Shown here one piece after another: positions 9,150-18,462 of a stretch of DNA of 64,000 nt. The notes beneath the pieces were generated by a model that was not told the DNA's origin, did no database searches, and saw only the letters and a program-made list of their open reading frames with translations. This DNA comes from Candidatus Zixiibacteriota bacterium. Its GTDB lineage: Bacteria > Zixibacteria > MSB-5A5 > JAABVY01. The position numbers and the translations under genes are program-made. Location of the stretch: positions 1-64,000 of the forward strand of contig DSEQ01000008.1 in assembly GCA_011056555.1 (NCBI GenBank). The letters run 5' to 3'. Position 1 is the stretch's first letter; each line of letters starts with the position of its first letter.

Positions 9150-10085
9150 ATGAAATCGAACAGGATGATCAAAATAAGTCTCTTGCTCGCAGCGGCTTCT
9201 GTGTTTACGGCCTTTATTGGCTGCGGGGGCGATGGAGGGCAATCCGAAGAAATATCGGGAACGGAACTAACAGAGTTTTTCCCGCAAACATTTATGGATA
9301 CCGGTATTGAGCGGATATCCGATGTCCAGGTTTATGAAGGTCAATCGCTGTACGAATATATCGATGGCGGGGCTGAATTGTACCACCTTTATAATTTCGA
9401 AAGAGTGGCCACAGCCAATTACAAAATGGGGGAACATGAAGTCGTAATGGACATCTATCAATTTGATACTCCTGCAAATGCCTACGGGCTGTACAGCCGC
9501 GTGCGTCCACCCGGGGAAGAACCCGTAGCATTGGGGATGGAGGGCTTTACGGGCGTCGGAAGTCTCGATTTCGTGAAGGGGCAATATGTGCTCAGGTTCA
9601 CTGGATATGATCAATCTGATGAAACCGGTACAATGATAGATACTATGGCGCAGAGGATAAAAACCGTAGTCCCCGGGACTGTCAGTAAGCCTGGCGAATT
9701 CGGGGTATTTCCTTTTCAAAATATGATCAGGGGAACGGATGTTATTCACGCAGATTCTTATCTGGGACATTCATTTTTATCCGATGTCTATGAGCGCCAA
9801 TATGCATTCGGCAGCGACACATTGACCCTGTTTTATACCGAAGATTCCACCGGAGGGACTTATCTGCTCTGGGCCCGGGAGGTTGAGGGTACCCGGGAAG
9901 ATGTCTATCTTTCAGATCTACCGTTTGATTTCAATAAATCCTTTTTGGTGCAGGATGATTTCCATGGAAATATCCTGGTTGGGCTGAAGGAAGGGAAGCT
10001 CCTGGGTGTACTCAACTACGGCAGGCGCTATATGAACTTTGTTTCCGACTGGCTGGAAGCGCTTTCATCCGAACCTGAGGAATAA
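9150..10085 (+). CDS. Lipoprotein of unknown function, DUF6599-like
   Basis: A signal peptide ends in a good lipobox (FIGC, Cys 25) followed by a Gly/Asp-rich linker, so it should be a lipid-anchored envelope protein. The body has 'YEYIDGGAELY' and the downstream 'DIYQFDTPANAYGLYS' block, which I associate with the DUF6599 family (function unknown; from memory). No catalytic motif is evident. The ribosome site GGGAGAGGG is well placed, and a TTGACA promoter lies directly upstream. The gene is monocistronic and converges with the aldo/keto reductase gene. Confidence 0.75.
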   Translation: MKSNRMIKISLLLAAASVFTAFIGCGGDGGQSEEISGTELTEFFPQTFMDTGIERISDVQVYEGQSLYEYIDGGAELYHLYNFERVATANYKMGEHEVVMDIYQFDTPANAYGLYSRVRPPGEEPVALGMEGFTGVGSLDFVKGQYVLRFTGYDQSDETGTMIDTMAQRIKTVVPGTVSKPGEFGVFPFQNMIRGTDVIHADSYLGHSFLSDVYERQYAFGSDTLTLFYTEDSTGGTYLLWAREVEGTREDVYLSDLPFDFNKSFLVQDDFHGNILVGLKEGKLLGVLNYGRRYMNFVSDWLEALSSEPEE

Positions 10086-10114
10086 AGAAAAGCCCGCATA
10101 AAATTATGCAGGCT
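10083..10114 (-). terminator. Rho-independent terminator for the hydrolase/reductase operon
   Basis: On the minus strand the arms AGCCTGCATA and TATGCGGGCT pair (one mismatch) around a short loop and are followed by TTTTCTTT. It lies just after the reductase stop codon at 10138 and overlaps the end of the opposing lipoprotein gene. Confidence 0.75.
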
Positions 10115-10137
10115 CTCTGTTCGCAGATTATTCTAAA

Positions 10138-11409
10138 TCAGGTATACATCAATTTAAGGTCATTGATTTTCTGAGCGATATCTACACTGTTGGCACATTG
10201 CGCCACGCATGTATCGCAGTCCCTACACATCTCCAGGCCCCTGCTCTCAGGAATCTCATCCAATGTTTGCCGTGCGAGATAGAAATTGGCATACTGAGCC
10301 GCATACATGTGTATTCTCATAAGCTTTGGGACTTCAGAATTGTATGGGCATGATGCCAGGCACTGGCGGCACTGGCGGCAAAATCCAATACTCAGCTTAA
10401 TATTATTATCCTTGAGCAGTTTTTTCTCATCGGAAGTGTAATCCAGATCATAAGCGACCTCGATATCATCGGTCAGATGTTCATAGTTGGTGAAGCCGGG
10501 AATAGACGTAACAATATTTTCATTGTTCATCACCCATTTAAGAGCCGCCCTTGTGACAGTTTGAGCATTATAATTACGGCGCGTCTCCGGATTGGGCCAA
10601 TTTGCTCCTCCCGCCAAAGTCTTCATCGCGACCACAGCCATGCCGCTTTTGGCCGCCTTCTCAATTGCCGCCATGAGTTCGTCATCATCTGCCATGGTGA
10701 AGTTGATCGCGGTTAGGACCGCATCATAATCGCCGACATCGATCATTTCATTTATCACCATCGCCATATTTGAGTGGGTGGTGATCCCGATCGCCCTCAC
10801 CTTTCCGGCCTGTTTTGCCTCCTTGAGAGCATTTAGTATGAGGGGATTGGAAACGTCGCTTGGATCGGAGACATCGTGAACATATAGAATATCGATATAA
10901 TCCGATTTTATCCGCTTGAGAGTAGCATCAATTAACTGGTTAATCCTCTGCCCCGCATCTTGCTCAGTTAGCGCCTCTCTCTGGGCCGGCACAAGAATCT
11001 TGGAGCCGATAATCACCTGCTTCCGGACCCCCAGTTTTGCCAGGACATTCCCGACCATCTGTTCGTTGCGGCCATACTGGTAGTTGGCAGCAGTATCAAA
11101 ATGCCGGATCCCGGCCTCAAAAGCGGCTTTGATTATACCCGGGTCAGGTACTCGCATAACTCCCATGCTGATGATCGGGATTTTCCAGCCGGTTTTGCCG
11201 AATCCCCTGTAGATCATTTTTCGTTCTTTGTCCGATTTCTTTTCCAAAGCATCCTGAGCGCCGGCTATTCCGGGGCAAAGGCTTATCACACCGGCGGCCA
11301 TGGCGCAGGAGATTGAACTTGCCAGAAACTTTCTTCGGTTTAGTCCAGTTTTCGATTCGTCCATTTTAATCTCCAGGCTGAGTTTTTTATCTTTGCTGTT
11401 GTTCGGCAT
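10138..11409 (-). CDS. Tat-exported aldo/keto reductase with C-terminal 4Fe-4S domain
   Basis: An AKR barrel with the expected residues: 'FDTAANYQYG' (Asp and Tyr), Lys in 'IGSKI' and His in 'YVHD'. A twin-arginine signal (NRRKFLASS) near residue 25 means a folded, cofactor-loaded protein goes to the periplasm. The last 90 residues carry two Cys clusters, 'CRQCRQCLASC' and 'CRDCDTCVAQC', fitting two 4Fe-4S centres as in the ferredoxin-tailed AKR group. Substrate is unknown. The ATG lies 4 bases past the stop of the upstream hydrolase gene, with its ribosome site inside that gene, so translation is probably coupled. A second ATG at 11361 with GGAG spacing is also possible and keeps the Tat motif. 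Confidence 0.87.
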   Translation of the reverse strand: MPNNSKDKKLSLEIKMDESKTGLNRRKFLASSISCAMAAGVISLCPGIAGAQDALEKKSDKERKMIYRGFGKTGWKIPIISMGVMRVPDPGIIKAAFEAGIRHFDTAANYQYGRNEQMVGNVLAKLGVRKQVIIGSKILVPAQREALTEQDAGQRINQLIDATLKRIKSDYIDILYVHDVSDPSDVSNPLILNALKEAKQAGKVRAIGITTHSNMAMVINEMIDVGDYDAVLTAINFTMADDDELMAAIEKAAKSGMAVVAMKTLAGGANWPNPETRRNYNAQTVTRAALKWVMNNENIVTSIPGFTNYEHLTDDIEVAYDLDYTSDEKKLLKDNNIKLSIGFCRQCRQCLASCPYNSEVPKLMRIHMYAAQYANFYLARQTLDEIPESRGLEMCRDCDTCVAQCANSVDIAQKINDLKLMYT

Positions 11410-11412
11410 CGA

Positions 11413-12969
11413 TCAGCCCTCCATCTCGCTCAATAAGCGCTCACATTTTTCTTTGATTTGTTGCTTGACCTGATCATTAGTGATCGTGTCACCAGGTATA
11501 GTTTCCAGCACCTTCTTCATGCATTTTATGGCATTCTTTCTGTCATCCGCTGCCAGGTAGCCGTCGGACAGGCTGTCCCATGTGTTGGATGAGTGCGGAT
11601 AGACTATCGTATTCAATTTGAAAAGAGCGATGGCGTCATCAATGCGCCCCTGGTTTAATGCCTGATAGCCGCGCACGTTTAACTGGCCCTCCTGGAAGAA
11701 TACCCTCTCCGGATCTAGTTTATGAAACTTTTCGAATATTGCAACTGCCGCCTGGACGCCATGACTCTCGATTATTCCCATGAATTGATCGGGTGTCGGC
11801 GGCAGGTCCTGCCCCGGAAGAGTTTCTATTTCTATACCGATTTGCGCCGCTGCCGTATTTTCAAAAGGTACCTGCTGCGGGGATTTTGAGAATTGATGGT
11901 CCAGGTAAGCAAGCACGAGTCTGCAGACGGTTTGATAGTCATCCCGAATTGGCTTAACCATCATTTTTATTTCCTCGTTTAACTGTAAGCTGAACATTGG
12001 ATAATGATTAAATCCGTCGCCGGGCAGGCTGTCCAGATTAACCAGGGTCCGCGCTGAATATTTCAGCGACTCAAATAAAGAATGATCGAGCTCCGCGCCG
12101 GCTCCGGTATTGATACACAGAAGCGGTTTATGCATACGGGCAGCCTCAAACATCGGGCTGTTTTTGCAGAATTCAATCTTGTCGGTCCGGGTGAGCCAGC
12201 CATTGATGCTAACCACAGCGTCAACATCAGTATTGCGCATCTGCATCTGCACGGCCATAAGACCGCCGGCATCCGCGCCAATCAAGGCCAATTTATCAAT
12301 GTCAACAAATTCCAGATCCCTGATTAATGACTGTGCAAATTCCCTGTCTCTAATCTGAAATTCCATGGCCATCTCGTCCTCTCCCGTGTTTACCGAGTTC
12401 AAGCCTAATGATGAGGTGGAAAGCACGGTATAACCATGGCTGGCGAGATATTCGCACAGGACCGCATTGTTGCAGAAGATGCCATTAAAATCAGGGTGGT
12501 AAATTACAAGCGGGAATTTTCCATCCGCCGGTTGGGCATCCCGGACTGCAGCAAATGGCGTATTGGTTATTGTCAGCATAATGTCCTGGTCGCCAATTGT
12601 GGCAAAGAGAGCCTGAATTTCCCTGTTCTGGATTCCCGCAAGTAATTCAAAAAAACGGTCATCCTCGGGGTAGGGGAATACATATTCTCCATAGTTCATT
12701 CTCATTTCATCACCGGAATATTCAGCCGGATACCAGAGGCAGGCTTGAACCGGACGGTCCCGCACCCCTCCGATCTTTTCTCCGAAATAATTGGTCTTAG
12801 GCATGTACGTGCGGGAATGATCGTATTGTTCGATGGTTCTGACACCTACCGCATATGGGCCGGGGGTAAGATCTCCCCAGATTGCAGGCGTTTCGGCCAT
12901 CAAGGTCGAACAGAAAACAAGTAAAATAAGGGCAGGCAATAGGGCGAGCCCTGATTCTTTAGTGTTCAT
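11413..12969 (-). CDS. Exported alpha/beta-hydrolase-like protein with C-terminal TPR region
   Basis: After a signal peptide (cleavage near 'LMAE'), residues about 40-370 look like the dienelactone-hydrolase/PAF-acetylhydrolase type of alpha/beta hydrolase, including 'PLVIYHPDFNG' before the nucleophile region. The elbow reads G-A-D-A-G-G, with Asp where Ser is usual. The final 130 residues look like TPR helices ('YQALNQGRIDDAIALFKLN'). ATG at 12969 is chosen over 12987 because GGAGG lies just before it. It is first in a two-gene unit with the Tat-exported aldo/keto reductase. Substrate is unknown, and the Asp may mean altered or lost hydrolysis. Confidence 0.75.
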   Translation of the reverse strand: MNTKESGLALLPALILLVFCSTLMAETPAIWGDLTPGPYAVGVRTIEQYDHSRTYMPKTNYFGEKIGGVRDRPVQACLWYPAEYSGDEMRMNYGEYVFPYPEDDRFFELLAGIQNREIQALFATIGDQDIMLTITNTPFAAVRDAQPADGKFPLVIYHPDFNGIFCNNAVLCEYLASHGYTVLSTSSLGLNSVNTGEDEMAMEFQIRDREFAQSLIRDLEFVDIDKLALIGADAGGLMAVQMQMRNTDVDAVVSINGWLTRTDKIEFCKNSPMFEAARMHKPLLCINTGAGAELDHSLFESLKYSARTLVNLDSLPGDGFNHYPMFSLQLNEEIKMMVKPIRDDYQTVCRLVLAYLDHQFSKSPQQVPFENTAAAQIGIEIETLPGQDLPPTPDQFMGIIESHGVQAAVAIFEKFHKLDPERVFFQEGQLNVRGYQALNQGRIDDAIALFKLNTIVYPHSSNTWDSLSDGYLAADDRKNAIKCMKKVLETIPGDTITNDQVKQQIKEKCERLLSEMEG

Positions 12970-13159
12970 ATTTCCTCCTGCGGGCATTTCGCTGCCGCCA
13001 AAAGACAGAGCGGTGTTTCCTCTGCCGGTCCCTTGTCCTTAAATACGATATTTTTTCGTTCGTGTTGCGTTGATCGCTTCACCCCGGATACAAATGGAGG
13101 GTGAACTGCTCAAATTTATTATATTAGTAACCAGTTGCAATTTAATTCAAACGGTGTGC

Positions 13160-13957
13160 TTATTTTATGCCTTCAATTCTCTGTATGGAAGGCTTTTCAT
13201 ACTCCGCTTCAGCAGTATATACCTTCACATTATGCAATACCTGCGCCTTTCCTCCACCATGAGTGTGGCCACAATAAACGGTCAGGTTATGGGCGGGGAA
13301 TTCATGCATGATCTCTCGGATTGTATCCCCGACTATTTTGCTTGCAAAGTAGGGCTGGTGATCATCATCGGAAATCTTGCCGTTATACCAGCATGCCTCT
13401 CTGAAGGGTGGAACATGTGTGAGCAGTATGACATTTTCTGCCTCCTGGCATGCTTTGGGGAGATTTATTTTGAAATGATCGGCGGCCCTGTCTGCCAGGG
13501 ACTGCATCAGTTTGAGTTTTTCATCCTTCTTCAGGCCCATAAAATCTTCGATCATGAAATAATCTGCGGGAGTGTAAGGGCTGTTTTTATAATCTCCGAT
13601 TCTGCCGTCATTCCAGGATTCATGGCCGATCAGCACTGTCCTGTTTGTTAGCCTTACGACCATCTCTCCCGTGAGCCAGACCAGATTACCTGAATTAGAG
13701 GATATCTCCCCGGCAAGATAAAGAGTTCTATCGATTGAGGATCTGTAAAAATCGTGATTGCCGAGCACAAAGAAGATCGGGAATCTGATTATGTTTGCCA
13801 TTATATTAAGATGTTCTTTCAGATAGGGTGCCTCACTGATATCTCCGCTGATGAGAACCGCCTCTGCGCTGCTCTCGGCCACCTCACGGCTGAAGGTCTC
13901 AATTCTATGATGATGTACAAAATTTAGATGGATATCACTTAGCCATGCAATTCTCAT
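13160..13957 (-). CDS. Calcineurin-like metallophosphoesterase
   Basis: All dimetal-site motifs are present in order: 'SDIHLNF' (D-x-H) at the start, 'GDISE', 'GNHDFY', a His in 'LTHVPPF', and 'CGHTHG' at about residue 228. No signal peptide, so it is cytoplasmic. At 265 residues it is a single-domain member; family members hydrolyse phosphomonoesters, phosphodiesters or cyclic nucleotides, and the motifs alone do not say which. It is a stand-alone gene about 190 bases from the hydrolase gene. Confidence 0.9.
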   Translation of the reverse strand: MRIAWLSDIHLNFVHHHRIETFSREVAESSAEAVLISGDISEAPYLKEHLNIMANIIRFPIFFVLGNHDFYRSSIDRTLYLAGEISSNSGNLVWLTGEMVVRLTNRTVLIGHESWNDGRIGDYKNSPYTPADYFMIEDFMGLKKDEKLKLMQSLADRAADHFKINLPKACQEAENVILLTHVPPFREACWYNGKISDDDHQPYFASKIVGDTIREIMHEFPAHNLTVYCGHTHGGGKAQVLHNVKVYTAEAEYEKPSIQRIEGIK

Positions 13958-14086
13958 GCGAAAAATCCTGAATCAGAAATCTAATATCTAAACAAATATA
14001 AACCTATTCATAAAAATCAAATGGAAAGATCTGCTGTTCCTGGTCGAGAAGTTCGTCGAATGTTGAGACAATGAATATGCAGGACA

Positions 14087-14749
14087 TCAGCAGTCAGGAA
14101 TTCCATCACCGTTAATGTCACAGGGCAGATTTCCGCCGACAAAAACGTAATTGATAATCCAGACAGCATCTGAGACATTAACAGTAGAATCGCAGTTGCT
14201 GTCGCCTGCGTCGAGCGGGTCGGGAGCTGTGCCGCCGATAAAGACGAAGTTTATTATATATACGGCATCGCTCACATTGACAGTCTGGTCCCCGTTGGCA
14301 TCCCCGCAGATATAGGCCGGCCCGCTGATGCTGGTAAGCATGACATCATCAAAGCATGTTTCCTGATATGTGTTGGATATACGAATATGCCCGACCTTTG
14401 GCATCTCGGAAATTGCGGAATCGAAATGCTCGAATATCAACTCGTTATCCCTGAGCACCATGAGCTGATCCCCCCGGATTTTAATGGATAGCTTGTGCCA
14501 GGTTTGATCCGATCCGTTCCACTCCGAAGCTGGAATATCCGCGGTCCCGTTAAACAGCCACTGTTCGTTCACAACGCAGATGCATACCAGTTGCTCCACC
14601 ACCTGGTCATAGCGCACGAAGACATAATTGGCAAAGTCGGAGTACCACGAAAGCCGGCGTTCCTTGCTCAGGCCCTCGGTATCTGCCAGGAATGTGTTGG
14701 CCTCAAGAAGAAAGCCATGCTCATATTCAAACGAACCAACTGTCCGCAT
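14087..14749 (-). CDS. Dockerin-like secreted protein, C-terminal part of an interrupted gene
   Basis: This frame continues, without a shift, the upstream piece 14765-14983; the two are separated only by a TGA at 14765-14767. It carries the rest of a concanavalin-like/DUF1080-type beta-sandwich (about 1-145, e.g. 'WHKLSIKIRGDQL'). A dockerin-like pair of calcium loops follows (GDANGDQTVNVSDAVYII and a second SNCDSTVNVSDAV unit), ending 'DINGDGIPDC'. The repeat phrasing is intact, so the break looks recent. The first ATG after the stop (14749) has no ribosome site and would lack a signal peptide, so this part is probably not made as a useful protein unless the stop is read through. Confidence 0.7.
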   Translation of the reverse strand: MRTVGSFEYEHGFLLEANTFLADTEGLSKERRLSWYSDFANYVFVRYDQVVEQLVCICVVNEQWLFNGTADIPASEWNGSDQTWHKLSIKIRGDQLMVLRDNELIFEHFDSAISEMPKVGHIRISNTYQETCFDDVMLTSISGPAYICGDANGDQTVNVSDAVYIINFVFIGGTAPDPLDAGDSNCDSTVNVSDAVWIINYVFVGGNLPCDINGDGIPDC

Positions 14750-14764
14750 CCACGTTCCGGCTCC

Positions 14765-14983
14765 TCAAGGTGCGCACAGGGTTTCAAGACAGAGGGTCTC
14801 GTCATTAACGGAATAGTAGCCGATGTCAATCAGTTCCCAGTTGTCGGCGCTTCCACCCTTAAAGTCGTCAAAGAAAATAATCTCGTCGGCGATGGCGGAA
14901 ATTGGCAGTAGAAAATATGCAGCGATAATGCCAAGCAGTGTGGGTATGAATCTGTGATAATTTACAGCCTGATAAGCAGGCAC
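14765..14983 (-). pseudogene. N-terminal part of the interrupted dockerin-like protein gene
   Basis: GTG at 14983 is preceded by GGAGG at 5 bases and gives a proper signal peptide ('IPTLLGIIAAYFLLPISAIA'), then 'FFDDFKGG...NWE', the start of a concanavalin-like fold. It ends at an in-frame TGA (14765-14767) after 72 residues, and the same frame continues in the downstream piece. The alternatives are a point nonsense mutation, a base-call error, or low-level readthrough; nothing suggests TGA recoding elsewhere in the window. Confidence 0.65.
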
Positions 14984-15114
14984 TAATTCCTCCCGAGTGT
15001 GCATATGGTAATAAAATACCATGTATAATAAGATTGTCAATTTAAATGGTACATCACAAAGAAATATTGGAAAAGCCAGACCTGAAATATGACCATTTTG
15101 AGCCACTTTTAAAA

Positions 15115-15996
15115 TTAAGTCTGTGCTGTGGCCGGAAACTTGAAATGCCTTCCGCCGATCGGAAACTTTCCCCTTACGAAAAGCGGCGAGTCAGTGTCTA
15201 TGACGACTTCGTCATATTTAAAATCAAGCTGGTCAGGGGAGAAATAGTAATGAACGGACTTTAGATTGTTCGATTCAATTATCCTGGAAAGTGCCCCTGT
15301 TAAGTCGAACTGCCGGTGGTAGATTATATCCAGGATATGTAATTGTGAATTCTTTTCTGAGGCGATAAAAATTATCTCATCTTCCTCCAGATAAAACAGG
15401 TTGGCCGGATACCGGTTGAGAATATGCCACATGGTGATGAAGTCATAATCGGATGCCCCGAAAAGTTTGGATATTATTGAACGCCTGCTTAGCCACTTCT
15501 TTATAAGCTCGAAATCAGCTACAGAATTGATATCGAGCTTCCGCGCCGAGAATCGTCCTTTCGGGATATCTTTAGATTGTATGAATATAACCTCATTATA
15601 TCGATCAAATCCGAATTTGGGGTAAAACTTAAATGCCTCCTCGCTCGAATACAGAAATATTATTTCAGTCTTGCCTTTATATTTATCGAGAACGTGCTCC
15701 ATCAATGTCCTCGATAATCCCTGTCTCTGGTATTCCGGTATGGTTCCCACTGTGCCGATCTGAATTCCATCTACTTGTTTGCCATCAACAAAGAGGTTCA
15801 TTCTTGTGGTGGAAATGTTCGATACAATCCTGCCATCGATCATAATCGAATGAGGGTCATATTCATCTCGCCAGAATCCCTTTTCAAACCAGATTTTAAA
15901 ATTGAGTCCAGGATAGACTGTCTCGATAAAATCAAAGAAGGCGTTTCTTAAAATATCGTCATCCCTGTAATTTTTATGGATCCTGTAATTATTCAT
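15115..15996 (-). CDS. GNAT-family N-acetyltransferase
   Basis: The acetyl-CoA binding motif A is seen as 'VGTIPEYQRQGLSRTLM' (Q/R-x-x-G-x-A/S type), followed by 'SEEAFKFYPKFGFDRY', the usual motif B with the FY..GF signature. At 293 residues it is larger than a single GNAT domain (about 150), so a second, diverged C-terminal half is likely. Cytoplasmic. The acceptor substrate is unknown. Downstream, the interrupted dockerin gene runs the same way but with its own ribosome site and signal peptide. Confidence 0.85.
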   Translation of the reverse strand: MNNYRIHKNYRDDDILRNAFFDFIETVYPGLNFKIWFEKGFWRDEYDPHSIMIDGRIVSNISTTRMNLFVDGKQVDGIQIGTVGTIPEYQRQGLSRTLMEHVLDKYKGKTEIIFLYSSEEAFKFYPKFGFDRYNEVIFIQSKDIPKGRFSARKLDINSVADFELIKKWLSRRSIISKLFGASDYDFITMWHILNRYPANLFYLEEDEIIFIASEKNSQLHILDIIYHRQFDLTGALSRIIESNNLKSVHYYFSPDQLDFKYDEVVIDTDSPLFVRGKFPIGGRHFKFPATAQT

Positions 15997-16088
15997 GTTA
16001 TTTCCCGGCTGCCGTTATCGCAAAAAATCTCTCAAAGATAAGCGCAAACTTGATCTATATAATATATTATATAGTACTAGGGCACAAT

Positions 16089-16122
16089 AAAAAAAGAGGT
16101 ACCGGTCAGAACCGGCACCTCT
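16089..16122 (-). terminator. Rho-independent terminator after multicopper oxidase
   Basis: Minus-strand arms AGAGGTGCCGGT and ACCGGTACCTCT (one mismatch) with a 4-base loop are followed by a T run. It sits 24 bases past the multicopper oxidase stop. Confidence 0.93.
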
Positions 16123-16145
16123 CGTTTTATAAATGTCTACTTTGA

Positions 16146-18215
16146 TTACTTAAGTAGCATCATGCGTCTGGCATCGACACCATCTTTGGTGGAGATGCGG
16201 TAGAAGTATACGCCTGATGCCTGCTGCGATGCATCCCAGGTAACAGTGTGACGACCGGCAGAGTATTCCTCATCGGCCAGTGTCGAAACATTCTGCCCGA
16301 GAATGTTGAAGACTTCCAGCTTTACGTGCGACTGTTCGCTTAAGCTGAAAGATATCTCGGTTGAAGGATTGAATGGATTCGGGTAATTCTGGTCGAGCCC
16401 GAATGAAGCGGGGGCCCGGTTACCGTCCACATCTGACTTGGCCGCGAACATACCCATTGCCGGCATAACCTTGAGGCGACGCATCATTTCATTGTCTTCA
16501 TGCTCGAGGATATGGCAGTGCCATACATATCCCGGCTCGGCAGTGGCATCGAAACTGTAATCAGGTGCGCCATCCTGGGGAGCGAAGCGGGCGATCACAG
16601 TCGTCACTTCACCGGGGAGCATGATATAGGTGTCCTTCCAGCCATCTTCTCCCGGTTCAGGCGGCTCCGGCTGCCCGATCAGATATGGAGTAATATCCGG
16701 AGCGGGAGCATTCTGACCCGACTGATAAACCTTGGCGTATTTATTTGCCTGGAATTTCTGGCGGCTCATCAACTGGAACTGTACCAGGTGCAGGTGGATC
16801 GGGTGAGCATCACCGGTTGTATTGATTATCTTCCAGACTTCCGTGCTGCCCAGTTCCGGAGTCTCGGTTGTGGGAGCATCCCAGGTGGTGTTGTTGAGAA
16901 TAGCCATAATGGGACCATTGGGCCCCATAATCTCATCAAGCGTTAACTGGCGGGTATTGTCCCAGGTGGTCAGTTTCTCAACATATCCCGGCCCGGGAGT
17001 GGCTATCGAGCTGTTGTCCGGAGCGGTGAGTTCAACCACACGGAACTGCATCACCTGGCCGTCGGTCAGCGGATTTACAGTCATACCATTGGGATATGGC
17101 GACCGGGCATTGTTGCGCAGAGTAAAGGTTGTTCCCGGCGCGTAGCCTGAGAAGTCGACAATAACGTCACGGCGTTCGCCGGGAGCGATGACGAGTCTTG
17201 GCGAGTTTGGATCATTGGGATCTGAAATTAAGACCGGCGCATCCAGGTAGCCGCCGTCGGAACCGATCTGCCAGAAACCGGGGCCGGTCGTATCAGCCAC
17301 ATCTTCCCATATCTCCATTGCATAAAAGCGCGAATTGGAGCCGTTCAGGATCCGGAAACGATATTTGCGGGGCTCAACCTCGAGGTAGGGCCAGACTTTG
17401 CCATTGACCAGGATCGTGTTGCCGAAAAACTCCGGCTGCCAGAGCGGATGAATCTCAGGATTATCTCCACCTACTGGATAATGCAGGGAACCGTCGACAT
17501 TGAACATGCGATCCTGAATTACCATCGGAATCTCGTATTCACCTGAGGGCAGATTGAGGGGATCCTCTATGGCCGGGTCGCGAAGAAGGTAGAATCCGGC
17601 TAATCCGGCGTAAACATTGAGACGAGTCAGGCCGAGCACATGATCGTGGTACCAGAGAGTGGTCGGAAGCTGCTCGTTGGCATATTCATAGGTCTCCTTA
17701 TACCAGCCGGGTCCTGTCTCCGCAAAACCCTGGGTGAACCACGCATCGGGGCCGCCATCGCTCTGGGGCTCAACCTCACCGCCGTGCAGATGAACCACGG
17801 TTGGTACACCGGAAGTCCACTCGGCCATGTGCAGAGTAGTATCGATGGCGTAATCCAGAAGATGCGTCATGGGCAGGTTGTTGACCCAGTCCACTGTTAC
17901 CGGTACGCCGCGCACTGCCTCGATTGTTGCTCCGGGGAATGACGCGGTGGCTTGAGAAATACCATAACCCCAGACTGTCGTAGGCGGGAGCTCGCTGTGA
18001 AGCTGCTGACTTACTTCCCACATTCCGATTTCATAATGATTCGGTGCGGCCTGCGGCATCACGCCCGGCACAGGCAGGGGATCCACATATTTTGTAAGTG
18101 TAAGCGGATCAAGGGGAACCTGGGCCGAAGCCGCAGTTGTGAAAGCCACAAAAAAGAGGAGAAGAAGCGAAGAACTAAAACTTTTCAAACAACTCAATAG
18201 CTGTTTGTTACGCAT
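16146..18215 (-). CDS. Secreted multicopper oxidase with type IX sorting domain
   Basis: A three-domain CotA/bilirubin-oxidase-type enzyme that couples one-electron oxidation of a substrate to reduction of O2 to water. Copper ligands are visible as four His motifs: 'HLHGG', 'WYHDH', 'HPIHLH' and 'HCHILEHEDNEMM' (type 1 Cys-His-Met plus trinuclear centre). The signal peptide ends near 'ASAQ'. Residues about 600-689 form a sorting domain with 'YPNPFNP' and a final MMLLK, so the enzyme should end up on or outside the outer membrane. A good TAGGAGG ribosome site precedes the ATG. Substrate (metal ion, phenolic or polymer) is not determined by sequence. Confidence 0.93.
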   Translation of the reverse strand: MRNKQLLSCLKSFSSSLLLLFFVAFTTAASAQVPLDPLTLTKYVDPLPVPGVMPQAAPNHYEIGMWEVSQQLHSELPPTTVWGYGISQATASFPGATIEAVRGVPVTVDWVNNLPMTHLLDYAIDTTLHMAEWTSGVPTVVHLHGGEVEPQSDGGPDAWFTQGFAETGPGWYKETYEYANEQLPTTLWYHDHVLGLTRLNVYAGLAGFYLLRDPAIEDPLNLPSGEYEIPMVIQDRMFNVDGSLHYPVGGDNPEIHPLWQPEFFGNTILVNGKVWPYLEVEPRKYRFRILNGSNSRFYAMEIWEDVADTTGPGFWQIGSDGGYLDAPVLISDPNDPNSPRLVIAPGERRDVIVDFSGYAPGTTFTLRNNARSPYPNGMTVNPLTDGQVMQFRVVELTAPDNSSIATPGPGYVEKLTTWDNTRQLTLDEIMGPNGPIMAILNNTTWDAPTTETPELGSTEVWKIINTTGDAHPIHLHLVQFQLMSRQKFQANKYAKVYQSGQNAPAPDITPYLIGQPEPPEPGEDGWKDTYIMLPGEVTTVIARFAPQDGAPDYSFDATAEPGYVWHCHILEHEDNEMMRRLKVMPAMGMFAAKSDVDGNRAPASFGLDQNYPNPFNPSTEISFSLSEQSHVKLEVFNILGQNVSTLADEEYSAGRHTVTWDASQQASGVYFYRISTKDGVDARRMMLLK

Positions 18216-18462
18216 GGTAGCCTCCTAAGCTCTAATTAAAAATTGGCAGATTCGAATGAACCTGCTGTTGACATGGAAAACAAAACAAATTTTATCTTCT
18301 TTTAGTTCCGAGTTCTTCACAAATTCAGAAAATATTTCTCAGGCTGTCGTCAACAGGCAATGATATTAATGATAGTGTATAAAAGAAGACTCATTAATTG
18401 ATACCTTGACTATTTGTTAATTCCGGAAGCGAATAAGAAAGTGGATCCGATTCACTATAGAG

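Noticed and set aside
13070..13651. 193-codon open frame on the plus strand
   Set aside because: Antisense to the metallophosphoesterase, whose motifs are intact on the minus strand.
14765..14767. TGA as a selenocysteine or reassigned codon
   Set aside because: Other genes in the window stop normally at TGA, the family has no selenocysteine at this place, and no obvious stem-loop follows.
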